Of a stretch of DNA of 64,000 nt, positions 24,824 to 34,631 are shown in pieces. The notes under the pieces were generated by a model. The model saw only the letters and a program-made list of their open reading frames with translations, did no database searches and was not told the DNA's origin. The DNA lies in assembly GCF_001435375.1 (NCBI RefSeq), contig NZ_AYYZ01000029.1, positions 194,936-258,935 of the forward strand. The letters are read 5' to 3'. The position numbers and the translations under genes were made by a program. Source of the stretch: Ligilactobacillus araffinosus DSM 20653 (GTDB taxonomy: Bacteria > Bacillota > Bacilli > Lactobacillales > Lactobacillaceae). Within the stretch, counting starts at the first letter, position 1; the number at the start of each line of letters is the position of its first letter.

Positions 24824-27604
24824 ATGGTAAATAATCAAACATTCGCGGTTGTTGACCTTGAAACGACCGGAACGAAGATGGACGGAACAAACCGAATTAT
24901 TCAATTTAGTTGTGTTCTTGTTCAAAATCGTAAAATTGTAAATAAATTTAATACGTTAATTAATCCGTTAATGGCAATTCCGGCAGATGTTCAGAATTTA
25001 ACAGGAATTCATGAAAAGGATGTTCGCCATGCACCGCTCTTTGATGATGTTGCGGGAACGATCTATGCGTTATTGCAAGATACAGTTTTTGTGGCGCATA
25101 ACATTCAGTTTGACTACCGTTTCTTGAATGCTGAACTTGAACGGGTCGGCTATCCAGAACTCGACCTAAAAGGGGTTGATACCGTTCAGCTTAGCCAGAT
25201 TTTATATCCATGTTTAGCATCGTATCGCTTGCAAGATTTAAGTGCCGCGTTGGAAATTAGTCATGAACGGCCACATCAGGCAGATAGTGATGCGGTGGTG
25301 ACAGCCAAGTTATTGATCAAATTGATGGACCAGATCCATCAACTACCAGATTCGTTATTGCAGCAGCTTGAATCAATGGGGGGAGCGTTATTATTTGAAA
25401 CCAGAATGCTGTTTTCAAATGAACTGCAAAAACGAACTTCTCAAAGAGAACACGATGCGGATTTGATCCAAGTCGGAAAAATTACTTTCCGGCGACCGCG
25501 AAAATTTGAGAATCACGATCAGGAACACTCAAAGCAGCCTCTACTTGAATCATGGCCGGCAAGCTACGAAAAAAGGCCGCAGCAATTAAAGTTAATGAAA
25601 GATGTTGCTTCCCAAATGCGACATGGACAGCCACAAGCCTTTTTTGAAGCGCCGACGGGAACTGGAAAAACGTTAGGATACCTCTTACCGGCAGCTCATG
25701 AAATCCAGTACGGTCATCGTTTTTTGATCAGTACAACAACGAATGCGCTTCAAAACCAACTGATCGACCAGGAAATCAATCAGCTTGATCAGTTCTTACC
25801 GTTTAAGGTCAACGTGGTTTCGTTGAAAGGAAGCCAGCATTATATTGATTTGGATAAGTTTGCCCATACCCTTGATCAGCCGCAAAATGACTATACTCGG
25901 TTGATTCAGATGCGGTTATTAGTATGGTTGACCCAAACTGAAACCGGTGATATGGACGAATTGAACTTTACGGTTCAGCAATTACCGTTATTTGATGAAA
26001 TTACCCATCATGGAATTCAAGGCTTGAATCAGGAAAGTCCATATTATCAGTATGATTTTATGCGCCGGCGAATCGATGAAATGCAAAATGCTGATTTTGT
26101 AATTACGAATCACGCTTATTTGATCAAACATGCGGCAGAATTTGCAGATCAGCATCGAACTTTGATCATCGATGAGGCCCAGCAGTTAGTAACGACAACG
26201 TTGCAGAATAATAATCAAGTAATGGATCTTGACGCAGTCAAAATCCTTGCTGATACGTTACTTGTCAAAATGGAATCACAGGTTTCATATTCATTTGCGA
26301 ACCTGATCAAACAGCGGCTACTTACGCGGGCTGAATACCGGAAGGTTCTTCAAAAAATCCAAGTGATCGACCATACGATTCCTGAATTGCGGAATGCAAT
26401 GTTGCACCGATTCATGAAACTTCAACGCGTCGCCAAAATTACGGAGACTCCGGTTCGATTAAAAAAGATTTTTGGTTTTGTAAAAGAGCATATTAATCAG
26501 TATCGTAAGGTTCAAAATGCGATTCGCTTTTTAGAAAATAAAAATCCGAAACTTTACCGTCATTTTATTGAGCTGCTTGATCAGCAGCGCTTGGATAGCC
26601 AATCATTTAATCTGTTTAAAGCGTACTTTAAACTCAGTAATGAATTGCTTGCAAAGTTAAAAAATTGGGACCGGTTGGCGTTGGAAAATCTTGAAAAGAC
26701 GGCGGACAGCTTATTGATGTGGCTTAGTTATCCACAAGACCAAGATGGCGCGCACCTAAGACTTCATTTTGGGTTAATGGAGTCGCAAGATTTTTTGCAA
26801 ACCAACGTCTATCCGTTTTTTAATCAGGTGCTTTTCTTTAGCGGAAGTTACTTTACTTCGCAAACGTACCAGTATTTTGTTGATCAGCTTGGCGCAGTTG
26901 AAAGCAAACATTTTAAATATCAGTCAGCCTTTGATTATGAGCATCAAGCGAAGGCCTTGCTGATTAAGGACGGGTTAGACGTCAATCAGGTAACAACTGA
27001 CGAATATGCAAATTATTTAAGCAATCAGATTATTAAGATCTGCCAAGCCCAAGACCGGCAAACGATGATTTTATTTAATTCAAACGAAATGGTTGAAAAA
27101 GTTTATGACCAGTTGCACGATGACGAACGGATGCAGGCATGGCAAATTTTAGCACAAAATGTCACGGGAACAGCTGAACGCTTAAAGAAAAAGTTTCAGT
27201 CATTCCAAAATGTGCCGCAGCTTTTGCTTGCAACGGGGACATTTTGGGAAGGAGTCGATTTACCGGCTGAACAGTTGGAGGTCCTTGTGATTGCCAAATT
27301 ACCATTTCAAGCGGTCCAGAGTCCATATAATCAGATTCGTTACCAACGCGATGACCGGGCTGGTGGTAATTCGTTTAATGACATTGCGCTGCCTGAAGCG
27401 GTTATGCGGTTTGCCCAAGGGGTTGGCCGCCTGATTCGAACGCAGCGGGATCACGGATTAGTGATCACCCTTGATTCGCGAATTGTTAATCGCGGTTATG
27501 GCAAGCAGTTTGTGAATACCTTTCCTCAAGGGATGCCGGTTGAAATAATTGAAGCTCAACAGCTTGCAGGTGAAATTACAAATTTCTTTAAATTCAAACG
27601 TTAG
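24824..27604 (+). CDS. dinG: DinG-family exonuclease/helicase
   Basis: A 926-residue Gram-positive DinG. It starts with a DEDDh 3'-5' exonuclease domain: VVDLETTG (Asp11, Glu13), AHNIQFDYRF (Asp97) and HQADSD (His151, Asp156). An XPD-like superfamily 2 helicase follows, with Walker A APTGTGKT (276-283), DEAQ box LIIDEAQQL, and late motifs WEGVDLPAE and RFAQGVGRLIR. I see no four-cysteine iron-sulphur cluster, as in other Gram-positive DinG proteins, which are reported to act mainly as nucleases. It heads the conserved order dinG-ypmB-asnS-dnaD. Confidence 0.94.
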   Translation: MVNNQTFAVVDLETTGTKMDGTNRIIQFSCVLVQNRKIVNKFNTLINPLMAIPADVQNLTGIHEKDVRHAPLFDDVAGTIYALLQDTVFVAHNIQFDYRFLNAELERVGYPELDLKGVDTVQLSQILYPCLASYRLQDLSAALEISHERPHQADSDAVVTAKLLIKLMDQIHQLPDSLLQQLESMGGALLFETRMLFSNELQKRTSQREHDADLIQVGKITFRRPRKFENHDQEHSKQPLLESWPASYEKRPQQLKLMKDVASQMRHGQPQAFFEAPTGTGKTLGYLLPAAHEIQYGHRFLISTTTNALQNQLIDQEINQLDQFLPFKVNVVSLKGSQHYIDLDKFAHTLDQPQNDYTRLIQMRLLVWLTQTETGDMDELNFTVQQLPLFDEITHHGIQGLNQESPYYQYDFMRRRIDEMQNADFVITNHAYLIKHAAEFADQHRTLIIDEAQQLVTTTLQNNNQVMDLDAVKILADTLLVKMESQVSYSFANLIKQRLLTRAEYRKVLQKIQVIDHTIPELRNAMLHRFMKLQRVAKITETPVRLKKIFGFVKEHINQYRKVQNAIRFLENKNPKLYRHFIELLDQQRLDSQSFNLFKAYFKLSNELLAKLKNWDRLALENLEKTADSLLMWLSYPQDQDGAHLRLHFGLMESQDFLQTNVYPFFNQVLFFSGSYFTSQTYQYFVDQLGAVESKHFKYQSAFDYEHQAKALLIKDGLDVNQVTTDEYANYLSNQIIKICQAQDRQTMILFNSNEMVEKVYDQLHDDERMQAWQILAQNVTGTAERLKKKFQSFQNVPQLLLATGTFWEGVDLPAEQLEVLVIAKLPFQAVQSPYNQIRYQRDDRAGGNSFNDIALPEAVMRFAQGVGRLIRTQRDHGLVITLDSRIVNRGYGKQFVNTFPQGMPVEIIEAQQLAGEITNFFKFKR

Positions 27605-27656
27605 GTCATTTTTTTGTTATAATAGTTGATAACATGTAATAGAGAAGAGGCTCAGA

Positions 27657-28157
27657 ATGGGACGGGTTCAACGCAAAACGAAGCGGATTAAACGCATGAT
27701 CATCATTGGAATCATTGCTTTAATTTTGATTGTCATTTGGGGATACTATATGATTGCCCAGTTGCCATACCGCGAAGCGAAGAGTGAAGCTTTTCAGATG
27801 GCAGCAAAATATGCAAAGGTTGATAGTGTCAAAAACTTTTATATTTATAATCGTAATAGTACATATTACACAATTGAAGGCGAAAACAATGATAACCAAG
27901 ATGTGTACGTTGTAATTCCCAAGAAGGGCAATCGCGTAAATATTTACGAGAAAAACAAAGGAATTACTAAAAAAGCGGCTGAAAAAATTGTTAATCAAAA
28001 GTACCAGCCGCAAAAAATTGTGAAAACCGTTTTTGGAATGAAAAATGGAGGTACTCCACTATGGGAAGTTGCCTACGAAAATCAGCAAGGTAATTTATGC
28101 TATGCCCAGGTTGCATTTAAAGACGGACAAGTTTTACAAAATATCACGAATATGTAA
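27657..28157 (+). CDS. ypmB: YpmB-like membrane-anchored protein (DUF5590)
   Basis: A 166-residue protein with a basic N-terminus, one transmembrane helix (about residues 14-33, MIIIGIIALILIVIWGYY) and an extracytoplasmic region. It contains the YpmB-type segment EAKSEAFQMAAKYAKVDSV and PEPSY-like strands (PLWEVAYENQQGNLCYAQVA). The role is unknown; binding to other envelope proteins is a guess from the fold. The position between dinG and asnS is the same as in B. subtilis, supporting the name. aspB, which lies between ypmB and asnS there, is absent. Confidence 0.85.
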   Translation: MGRVQRKTKRIKRMIIIGIIALILIVIWGYYMIAQLPYREAKSEAFQMAAKYAKVDSVKNFYIYNRNSTYYTIEGENNDNQDVYVVIPKKGNRVNIYEKNKGITKKAAEKIVNQKYQPQKIVKTVFGMKNGGTPLWEVAYENQQGNLCYAQVAFKDGQVLQNITNM

Positions 28158-28252
28158 TGAATGATAATGACACATTTCGGAAGATAGTTTATAATTAAAA
28201 AAAGTAAATCTTTTTTTGAAATTATCAATTAAGATTAGAGGAGGAACGGCTT

Positions 28253-29554
28253 GTGGAAACGATCAGTATTATTGATTCAAAGAACCACGTAAACGAAAAA
28301 GTCAAAATCGGAGTTTGGCTTACAAATAAGCGTTCAAGCGGGAAAATTGCTTTCTTGCAATTACGCGACGGATCAGCATATTTCCAAGGAGTAGTTGTAA
28401 AAAACAACGTTTCTGAAGAAGTCTTCAAGATTGCCAAGGAAGTTAAACAAGAAACAAGTATGTATGTAACTGGAACAATTCATGAAGATTCACGGTCACA
28501 CTTTGGTTACGAAATTGAAGTTGAAGACATTGAAATTGTCGGTGAAAGTGAAGATTATCCGATCACTCCAAAGGAACACGGGACAGATTTCTTAATGGAT
28601 CACCGTCATTTATGGTTGCGTTCAAGTCGACAATTTGCAATCATGAAAATCCGCAACGAAATGATTCGAGCAACATACGAATTCTTCAACAAGGAAGGAT
28701 TTATGAAGGTTGATGCTCCAATCTTGACCGGAAGTGCACCAGAAGGAACAACTGAATTATTCCACACGAAGTATTTTGACCGGGATGCATACCTTTCACA
28801 GTCTGGTCAGCTTTATGAAGAAGCCGGCGCAATGGCTTACGGTAAGGTCTTTTCGTTTGGTCCAACGTTCCGGGCTGAAAAGTCAAAAACACGGCGTCAC
28901 TTGATCGAATTTTGGATGATTGAACCTGAAATGGCATTTACTCACCAAGAAGAAAGCCTTGAAGTTCAAGAACGGTATATTGCATACCTTGTTCAAAATG
29001 TCTTGGATCATTGTGACTATGAATTGGATATTTTAGGCCGTGACAAGGATGTTTTGAAACGGTACACTGAATTACCATATCCACGAATCTCATATGATGA
29101 AGCCATCAAGATGTTGCAAGATTCAGGCGAATTTCCAGATGTTGAATGGGGAGCAGACTTTGGTTCGCCAGAAGAAACATACTTGGCTGAACAATTCAGT
29201 AAGCCAGTGTTTGTAATGAACTATCCGAAGGCTATCAAGCCATTCTACATGAAACCACACCCAACTCGGGATGATGTTGTTATTTGTGCAGACTTATTAG
29301 CACCTGAAGGTTATGGTGAAATTATCGGGGGTTCAGAACGGGCAACTGATACGGAATACTTAAAGGAACAAATTGAAAAGGCCGGTTTAAACATGAAAGA
29401 TTACGAATGGTATCTTGATTTACGGCGTTATGGAAGTGTTCCGCATTCAGGATTTGGCCTTGGCCTTGAACGGGCCGTTACCTGGATCACAGGTGAAGAC
29501 CACATTCGGGAAGCAATTCCATTTCCACGTTTGTTAAACCGGATTTACCCGTAA
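28253..29554 (+). CDS. asnS: Asparaginyl-tRNA synthetase
   Basis: Class II aminoacyl-tRNA synthetase of 433 residues that charges tRNA-Asn. An N-terminal OB-fold anticodon domain (residues 15-100, [20 protein letters not shown]) precedes the catalytic core with motif 2 [20 protein letters not shown] and motif 3 [15 protein letters not shown]. It is asparagine- rather than aspartate-type by the PEGTTELF loop and overall length. The GTG start follows AGGAGG at 8-base spacing. No T-box-like leader is visible in the 95 bases upstream. Confidence 0.96.
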   Translation: METISIIDSKNHVNEKVKIGVWLTNKRSSGKIAFLQLRDGSAYFQGVVVKNNVSEEVFKIAKEVKQETSMYVTGTIHEDSRSHFGYEIEVEDIEIVGESEDYPITPKEHGTDFLMDHRHLWLRSSRQFAIMKIRNEMIRATYEFFNKEGFMKVDAPILTGSAPEGTTELFHTKYFDRDAYLSQSGQLYEEAGAMAYGKVFSFGPTFRAEKSKTRRHLIEFWMIEPEMAFTHQEESLEVQERYIAYLVQNVLDHCDYELDILGRDKDVLKRYTELPYPRISYDEAIKMLQDSGEFPDVEWGADFGSPEETYLAEQFSKPVFVMNYPKAIKPFYMKPHPTRDDVVICADLLAPEGYGEIIGGSERATDTEYLKEQIEKAGLNMKDYEWYLDLRRYGSVPHSGFGLGLERAVTWITGEDHIREAIPFPRLLNRIYP

Positions 29555-29566
29555 AATTGGGATTAA

Positions 29567-29599
29567 AAAAGAGGCTGGAGTGTTTCAGCCTCTTTTCTT
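29567..29599 (+). terminator. Terminator between asnS and dnaD
   Basis: AAAAGAGGCTG (29567-29577) pairs perfectly with CAGCCTCTTTT (29586-29596) followed by CTT. It lies only 21 bases before the dnaD start, so dnaD expression must come from readthrough or a weak promoter not visible here. Confidence 0.85.
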
Positions 29600-29619
29600 A
29601 TCTGAAAGGAGGGACTTTA

Positions 29620-30315
29620 ATGGATGACACGGTCGCATTGAAACTATTGCAGACAGGAAATACGATGATTCCAAATTTGATTTTGAAAAACTACGTCAAG
29701 TTAGGAATGAACGCGGAAGAATTTGTCTTTTTGCTAGAACTCAAAGCTGCATTGAAAGATGGAAACCAAGCCCTTGATCTTCAAACGATTGCCCAAATCA
29801 TGAATAAGGATGAAGCGCAGATTTACCAACTGCTTCACGGATTGATTGAAAAGGGAATCATCAGCTTGACATCAGTGGTTGACGACCAGGGACGTAATTC
29901 AGACCAATACAGTTTAGAGCCGTTGTATAAAAAGACACTTAAACTTTTAAGAGATCAAATGCAGGCAAAACAAATTCAAGCTCATCAACAAACACGGAAT
30001 GATGTTTTTGCGCGGATCGAGCAAGAATTTGGTCATCCCTTGTCCTCATTTGATATGGAAATGATTGACAGTTGGCTTAACGAAGACCATTATTCGCCTG
30101 AAATCGTTATTTTGGCTTTAAAAGAGGCCGTTCTAAGCGGAGTTTATAATTTAAAGTACATGGATAAAATTTTGCTTGCATGGGAAAAGAAGGGCATCAA
30201 GACGGCAGCTGATGTTCAACGGCAACGGACCAAGTTCAGACATCAGGGCCAAAGCCAACGGAAACAGGGTAATCGGGCGAAACCGAAAATTCCACTGAAT
30301 AAGTGGTCGGAATAA
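29620..30315 (+). CDS. dnaD: DNA replication initiation protein DnaD
   Basis: DnaD is a primosome component that helps load the replicative helicase at oriC and at stalled forks in Firmicutes. The N-terminal winged-helix domain (residues 1-110) begins DDTVALKLLQTGNTMIPNLI. The C-terminal DnaB/DnaD-like domain (about 130-205) ends with the conserved YMDKILLAWEKKGI motif (the YxxxIxxxW signature). A basic tail (RQRTKFRHQGQSQRKQ) may contact DNA. I start at ATG 29620 after GAAAGGAGGG (231 residues). nth, the usual next gene, is missing. Confidence 0.93.
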   Translation: MDDTVALKLLQTGNTMIPNLILKNYVKLGMNAEEFVFLLELKAALKDGNQALDLQTIAQIMNKDEAQIYQLLHGLIEKGIISLTSVVDDQGRNSDQYSLEPLYKKTLKLLRDQMQAKQIQAHQQTRNDVFARIEQEFGHPLSSFDMEMIDSWLNEDHYSPEIVILALKEAVLSGVYNLKYMDKILLAWEKKGIKTAADVQRQRTKFRHQGQSQRKQGNRAKPKIPLNKWSE

Positions 30316-30341
30316 CGAAAAAATAATTATGCAGATATAAT

Positions 30342-30376
30342 AAAGAGGATGTGACCAAGATCACATCCTCTTTTTA
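30342..30376. terminator. Bidirectional terminator after dnaD
   Basis: AAAGAGGATGTGA (30342-30354) pairs with TCACATCCTCTTT (30361-30373), flanked by A and T runs, between convergent dnaD and the minus-strand gene at 30395. Confidence 0.93.
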
Positions 30377-30394
30377 ACTCTTTTTGATTTTAAA

Positions 30395-31495
30395 TTAAAT
30401 TCCCCGAAGAATTCCAACAATTGATTGATTGTTGATAACAGTTGGATCAACTAAATCAACTTGGCCGCCGTATACCAAGGTGTCGATTGCAATTTCATTT
30501 GCTTGAACTTGCTCATCAGTTTCGGTTTCGTTAACGGCAAGTTCATGCGCGATCACGGTTGTATCAAGGCGACCTTCTTCAGCTGCAGCTTGAACATCCT
30601 TCATTCCTTCAAGGTATCTCTTCTTTGAGTGGGCAAGATCAATTGCATCTTCAATCTTTTCCCGGCTTTCATCAATGAAGCGTTCGGTGATTTTCGCTGT
30701 CGCTTTTTCAAGTGTTTCATGATTGATCACTGCTGGAATTGTCAACGTATCTTCCTTGTCTAAGAAATGGTTGTGTGATAACTTCTTGAATTCGCCCGCA
30801 TCATCTTCAGTTGCCATCAAAACAACTTTTAAATGATCCTTTAAGCTAATGTGCTTGGTGATGTATTCGTCCACCATTCTGAAGTATTGATCCATATCAG
30901 TTTGTTCAGCTTCTGCCTTTACGTCAGTTCCTCTAAATTGGTCATATGAACCGCCACCGCGTTGTTCCATTCGAATCTTTTGATCAGGCGTGTCAATGTT
31001 TAATGCTTTTTCAGCTGAAATAGGGGCGTCATTATTTAAACTCATTGGTGAAACTAATCCGTTTTTAACGGTAAACATTTCAAACGAGGAACGGGTAACT
31101 TTTGCGATATTATAACTTGGCATATATTCATATCCGCGAATGATTGGTAGAACATATGGTTTATCAGCTACCCGAACTTGGAGATCAACTTTCCGTGGAA
31201 GGTAGTAGTGGTAAGCTGTTTCATTACTAATGATAATTGCAAGCGACTTCGATTGAGCATAATCAAAGACGATGTCATTTTGAGTTGCCTTAATTTTCTT
31301 TTCGTACTTTGACCAGTTCTTTTCGCCATACTTTGTAACAAATTGCTTTTTAGCTTTTGAAAGAAGACTGTTAAATTCGGTATCATCAAATTTGAAATTG
31401 TCTTTGCTAGGGTAAAGTGGTAAAAACAATGAAATAAATGGTCCTGAAACTTCTTCATTAATTACAATATTTTTCAAATCATGTTTTAGTGACAT
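30395..31495 (-). CDS. Bacterial release-factor-like (baeRF-type) protein
   Basis: A 366-residue cytoplasmic protein without membrane segments. The pattern of a first domain (SLFLPLYPSKDNFKFDD), a central stretch TAYHYYLPRKVDLQ with ...PIIRGYEYMPSYNIAKVTR, the EQRGGGSYDQFRG motif near residue 187, and a C-terminal domain ending DTLVYGGQVDLVDPTV resembles the bacterial archaeo-eukaryotic release factor (eRF1-like) families. Some of these families are proposed to act on stalled or modified ribosomes; this is established only by sequence. I start at ATG 31495, eight bases from AAAGGAGG. Monocistronic. Confidence 0.55.
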   Translation of the reverse strand: MSLKHDLKNIVINEEVSGPFISLFLPLYPSKDNFKFDDTEFNSLLSKAKKQFVTKYGEKNWSKYEKKIKATQNDIVFDYAQSKSLAIIISNETAYHYYLPRKVDLQVRVADKPYVLPIIRGYEYMPSYNIAKVTRSSFEMFTVKNGLVSPMSLNNDAPISAEKALNIDTPDQKIRMEQRGGGSYDQFRGTDVKAEAEQTDMDQYFRMVDEYITKHISLKDHLKVVLMATEDDAGEFKKLSHNHFLDKEDTLTIPAVINHETLEKATAKITERFIDESREKIEDAIDLAHSKKRYLEGMKDVQAAAEEGRLDTTVIAHELAVNETETDEQVQANEIAIDTLVYGGQVDLVDPTVINNQSIVGILRGI

Positions 31496-31569
31496 AATCA
31501 AAACCTCCTTTAACCTTTACATTTTTATTATATATTGATTGGCATGAAAAGGTTATCAATATGCTTGGA

Positions 31570-31604
31570 TAAAATAAAAAAGCTGTGGTTTTTAACCACA
31601 GCTT
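31570..31604. terminator. Terminator of pbp1A
   Basis: AAGCTGTGGTT (31580-31590) pairs with AACCACAGCTT (31594-31604). Read on the minus strand it follows the pbp1A stop by about 20 bases and ends in TTTTTTA. Confidence 0.88.
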
Positions 31605-31624
31605 ATTAGCAGTTAAAAATAACA

Positions 31625-33931
31625 TTAATGATGATCGTTGTTATTGTTTTGATTATTATTGTTATTATTCTGCTGGTTATTATTATTTTGATTATTATTG
31701 TTATTATTCTGCTGGTTATTATTATTGTTCTGATTATTATTGTTATTGTTATTGCTTTGCTGTTGTGATTGGCTATTTGTCTGAACCTTGCTTTGCTGGT
31801 CTGAATTTGTCTGTGGGTTACTGTTTTGACTCTTTTGCGAATCATCAATCTTTGAAAAGACACTTTGGAATTTCGCCATGCTGCTCTTCTTTGAGAAGAT
31901 CTCACTTGAAGGCGGTTGAGATCCAGCTAAGTAAAGTTGCCGTACACCGTTGATGTATTTAACGTAAACGTTGCTTGGTTTTACCCAGTCAGTGTTTGAT
32001 ACATCTTCGGACATGTATTCCATAATCTGTTTATAGAATTGCGAAGCAATGTTAGCAGTCGACTGTGTCATGTAATTTCCAGGTTGATACTGGTGGTCAT
32101 ATCCAAGCCATACGGATACCGAGTAGTTCTTCGTGTAACCGTTGAACCATGAATCCATGATTGCATTGGATGGAAATTCATTGGCAACATCTGATGGATA
32201 AGCGTTTGTCCCGGTCTTCCCAGCTTGGTAAAGGCCAGGAATATTTGCTTCCTTCCCCGTCCCCTTTGGTGAAGTAATAACCTGTTTCAACATGTCAGTG
32301 ATCATATATGCCGTTGATGGTTGCATTGCTCGTTTTCCTTCGTTAGAGTACTGTTTAACCGTCCCATCAGGCGTTTCAATGGCATTGACAAATTGCGGCT
32401 TGTAGTAAATTCCGCCATTGGCAAATGCCGCGTAGGCAGCTGCGTTTTGTAACGTTGATGATGGAAGACCGATTCCGTTTGAATAGTGCAATCCAGACTT
32501 ATAGTTAAAGCCAAGACCTTGAAGGAACTTCGTTGCTTTTGGAAGACCAACGCTGGCTAATGTTTGAATTGCAGGGATGTTCCGGGATTCGATCAAGGCT
32601 TCCCGCATTGTCATGTTGCCTTCATACTTATGGTCAAAATCATAAAGAGTAGTGCTTGAACCTGGATAAGTATATGGTTCATCTTTTAACATATGGTACG
32701 TTGCCCATTGCTTGTATTCGATTGCTGGTCCATAATCCATCAACGGTTTAGCGGTTGAACCGTCAGTCCGGTCAGTCTGAACAGCCCGGTTTAAGCCGAA
32801 GGTAACGTTTCCTAATTTCCGTCCCCCAATCATTGCGACAACCTTCCCGTTGTGGGGGTTAACGATTGTCGAGGCAACCTGGATCTTGTTATTTGGGAAG
32901 TAGACGTAATTGTTAGTGTTGGCAATTTCGTACAACTTTTCTTGAATATTCATATCGAGGTTAGTATAGATCTTGAGACATTGAGTAAACGGATCGTATC
33001 CTTTGGCTTCAACGTCTTGGATAACTTCTTTCAAATATGGGTCAGCAATTTTGGCTTTTTCACTATCCTCAACGTTGTTTTGATGAGCGGGGAGTAAACC
33101 ATTGTTGATATCTTCAGCTTGAGCCTGTTTTTCTTGATTCTTTGTAATTTTATGATTTTCATACATTGCTTGAAGAACTTCATTCCGTCGCTTTAAAGCT
33201 AATTTCGGATTCGAATACGGGTTATATGAAGATGGCGCATTCGGAATTCCAGCAATTAATGCAGTTTGGGCTAGGTCAAGTTGATTTAATGATTTACCGT
33301 AATAGAATTTGGCAGCTGTTTCCATTCCGTAGTTACCATATCCCATAAAGACCTTATTAATGTAGAATGTTAAAATTTGATCTTTTGAGTAATGCTTATC
33401 AAGTTGCAAGGCTAACCAAGCTTCTTGTGCTTTCCGTTTGAGTGTTTGGTCAGACTTGGAGGTCGAGAAGTATGACAATTTGATCAATTGCTGGTCGATC
33501 GTACTTCCACCTTGAAGACCTGAACCTGGATTGAGGTTGTTTAAAAACGCCCCTAAAATTCGTTTAGGATCAATTCCTTTTTGTTGATAAAATTGCCGGT
33601 CTTCAATTGAAACGATTGCATCTTTTAACTGTTGCGGAACTTTATCTTCAGCAATCAAAGTCCGATTGTCAGATCCCAATGAAGTGATCTTTTTATTGTT
33701 CGCGTCATAAATGATCGTCGAACCTGGACTTGATAATTTGCTTGTTGAAAGTTCAGGAGCGCTTTTTGCATAGTAGAAGAAGAGGGCCGAACCAGCCGCA
33801 ACTCCAAGGACAAAAATAATCAAAATAACTAGCAAAATACGCTTGATAATATGCCAAGGGCCTTTTGCGCGAACCGCTTCTTCAGCTTCTCGCCGATTAA
33901 CTCTTGAATATTTTGGATCTTGATTACTCAT
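31625..33931 (-). CDS. pbp1A: Class A penicillin-binding protein 1A
   Basis: A bifunctional peptidoglycan glycosyltransferase and transpeptidase of 768 residues. It has a short cytoplasmic N-terminus and one transmembrane helix (about 30-54). The GT51 domain shows catalytic Glu110 in SIEDRQFY and GGSTIDQQLIK (141-151). The transpeptidase shows STAK (392-395), SRN (449-451) and KTGT (572-575). The C-terminal 70 residues are almost only Gln and Asn, including two exact copies of a 13-residue unit QQ-N6-Q-N4 (740-752, 753-765). The start overlaps the recU stop by 8 bases, the conserved recU-pbp1A pairing. Confidence 0.96.
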   Translation of the reverse strand: MSNQDPKYSRVNRREAEEAVRAKGPWHIIKRILLVILIIFVLGVAAGSALFFYYAKSAPELSTSKLSSPGSTIIYDANNKKITSLGSDNRTLIAEDKVPQQLKDAIVSIEDRQFYQQKGIDPKRILGAFLNNLNPGSGLQGGSTIDQQLIKLSYFSTSKSDQTLKRKAQEAWLALQLDKHYSKDQILTFYINKVFMGYGNYGMETAAKFYYGKSLNQLDLAQTALIAGIPNAPSSYNPYSNPKLALKRRNEVLQAMYENHKITKNQEKQAQAEDINNGLLPAHQNNVEDSEKAKIADPYLKEVIQDVEAKGYDPFTQCLKIYTNLDMNIQEKLYEIANTNNYVYFPNNKIQVASTIVNPHNGKVVAMIGGRKLGNVTFGLNRAVQTDRTDGSTAKPLMDYGPAIEYKQWATYHMLKDEPYTYPGSSTTLYDFDHKYEGNMTMREALIESRNIPAIQTLASVGLPKATKFLQGLGFNYKSGLHYSNGIGLPSSTLQNAAAYAAFANGGIYYKPQFVNAIETPDGTVKQYSNEGKRAMQPSTAYMITDMLKQVITSPKGTGKEANIPGLYQAGKTGTNAYPSDVANEFPSNAIMDSWFNGYTKNYSVSVWLGYDHQYQPGNYMTQSTANIASQFYKQIMEYMSEDVSNTDWVKPSNVYVKYINGVRQLYLAGSQPPSSEIFSKKSSMAKFQSVFSKIDDSQKSQNSNPQTNSDQQSKVQTNSQSQQQSNNNNNNNQNNNNNQQNNNNNNQNNNNQQNNNNNNQNNNNDHH
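31651..31728 (-). repeat. 39-bp tandem repeat encoding the Asn/Gln tail of PBP1A
   Basis: Two copies with a 39-base period (31651-31689, 31690-31728) are identical over the first 37 bases and each encode QQ-N6-Q-N4. Shorter TTATTATTG-type repeats continue to about 31755. The reading frame is preserved because the period is a multiple of three, so copy-number change would lengthen or shorten the tail without breaking the gene. Confidence 0.9.
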
Positions 33932-34556
33932 TATTATCTCCTTCGATTTGGTTAATTAGTAAATCCACTGCTTTAAGATATGGAATTTGGGGCTGCAAAC
34001 CATATTCAATTTTAAAGCTCACGTCTTCGATTTCCTTTTTCGGGATCGACTTGCGTCCGTGAGCTTGATTATCCCAATAGTTAAATAGAAGGGATGTTGG
34101 CATTAAATACAGTTCATTTTGTGAAACAAAACGAATGATTGTAAAACAGATTCCATGTTGCTTTTCACAAGCTTTCATATGTTTAATTTGATGTTCGTGA
34201 AAGTTGCTTAACGGGAAGGCTGTTTTATTTTTGGTTTCTTTTGCTTCAAAATCAAGGTAGTACCCTCGATAAATTCCATTGTAGTCAGTCGTTGACGGTG
34301 TTTTGAAATATGCCTTTTTGATTACCGCTGCACTTCGCTTAGGGTAATCAACGTCAACAATTTGAATTGGAATGGGTTTCTTGTGAATGACGGCGATTTC
34401 GCGTTCAAGGTAGTATTGATTACTATCATTGATTTCCTGTTCAAGCGTCATTCCACGATTGCCATAAACAATTCGACTTGGCGATTTATGTTTCGCCTTG
34501 AATGTGTTACTCTGCTTTTGAGAGTAATGCTGACCATTTGGATAGTTAAGTGTCAT
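33924..34556 (-). CDS. recU: Holliday junction resolvase RecU
   Basis: RecU resolves Holliday junctions in Firmicutes and also influences RecA. The nuclease core is visible as DYNGIYRGYYLDFEAKET (the D...E-x-K metal motif). It is preceded by the NRGMTLEQEINDSNQYYL helix and KPIPIQIV, and followed by FPLSNFHEHQIKHMK. I chose ATG 34556 (210 residues), which begins MTLNYPNGQ as in the family and follows GGAGTG; the longer reading adds 11 unsupported residues. It overlaps pbp1A. Confidence 0.95.
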   Translation of the reverse strand: MTLNYPNGQHYSQKQSNTFKAKHKSPSRIVYGNRGMTLEQEINDSNQYYLEREIAVIHKKPIPIQIVDVDYPKRSAAVIKKAYFKTPSTTDYNGIYRGYYLDFEAKETKNKTAFPLSNFHEHQIKHMKACEKQHGICFTIIRFVSQNELYLMPTSLLFNYWDNQAHGRKSIPKKEIEDVSFKIEYGLQPQIPYLKAVDLLINQIEGDNNE

Positions 34557-34631
34557 CAAAATCACACTCCTATCCCGGTATTTTACCATTTATCAAGATT
34601 TTAGGCAAAATCGTGAAGGCAGGTGAAGCAG

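Noticed and set aside
24813-24830. Five-codon upstream ORF overlapping the dinG start
   Set aside because: ATG ACG GAA GAA TGG TAA overlaps the dinG start but is short enough to be chance and has no sign of regulatory codons.
28158-28252. T-box or other riboswitch upstream of asnS
   Set aside because: The gap is only 95 bases and lacks the T-box sequence and specifier stem; an A/T hairpin there is too weak to call.
31651-31728. Tandem repeat as a possible CRISPR array
   Set aside because: The two units are contiguous with no unique spacers and stay in the coding frame of pbp1A.
31606-31953. Open frames on both strands across the Asn/Gln repeat region of pbp1A
   Set aside because: They are low-complexity shadows of the repeat; the PBP1A frame is continuous with an unmistakable family protein.
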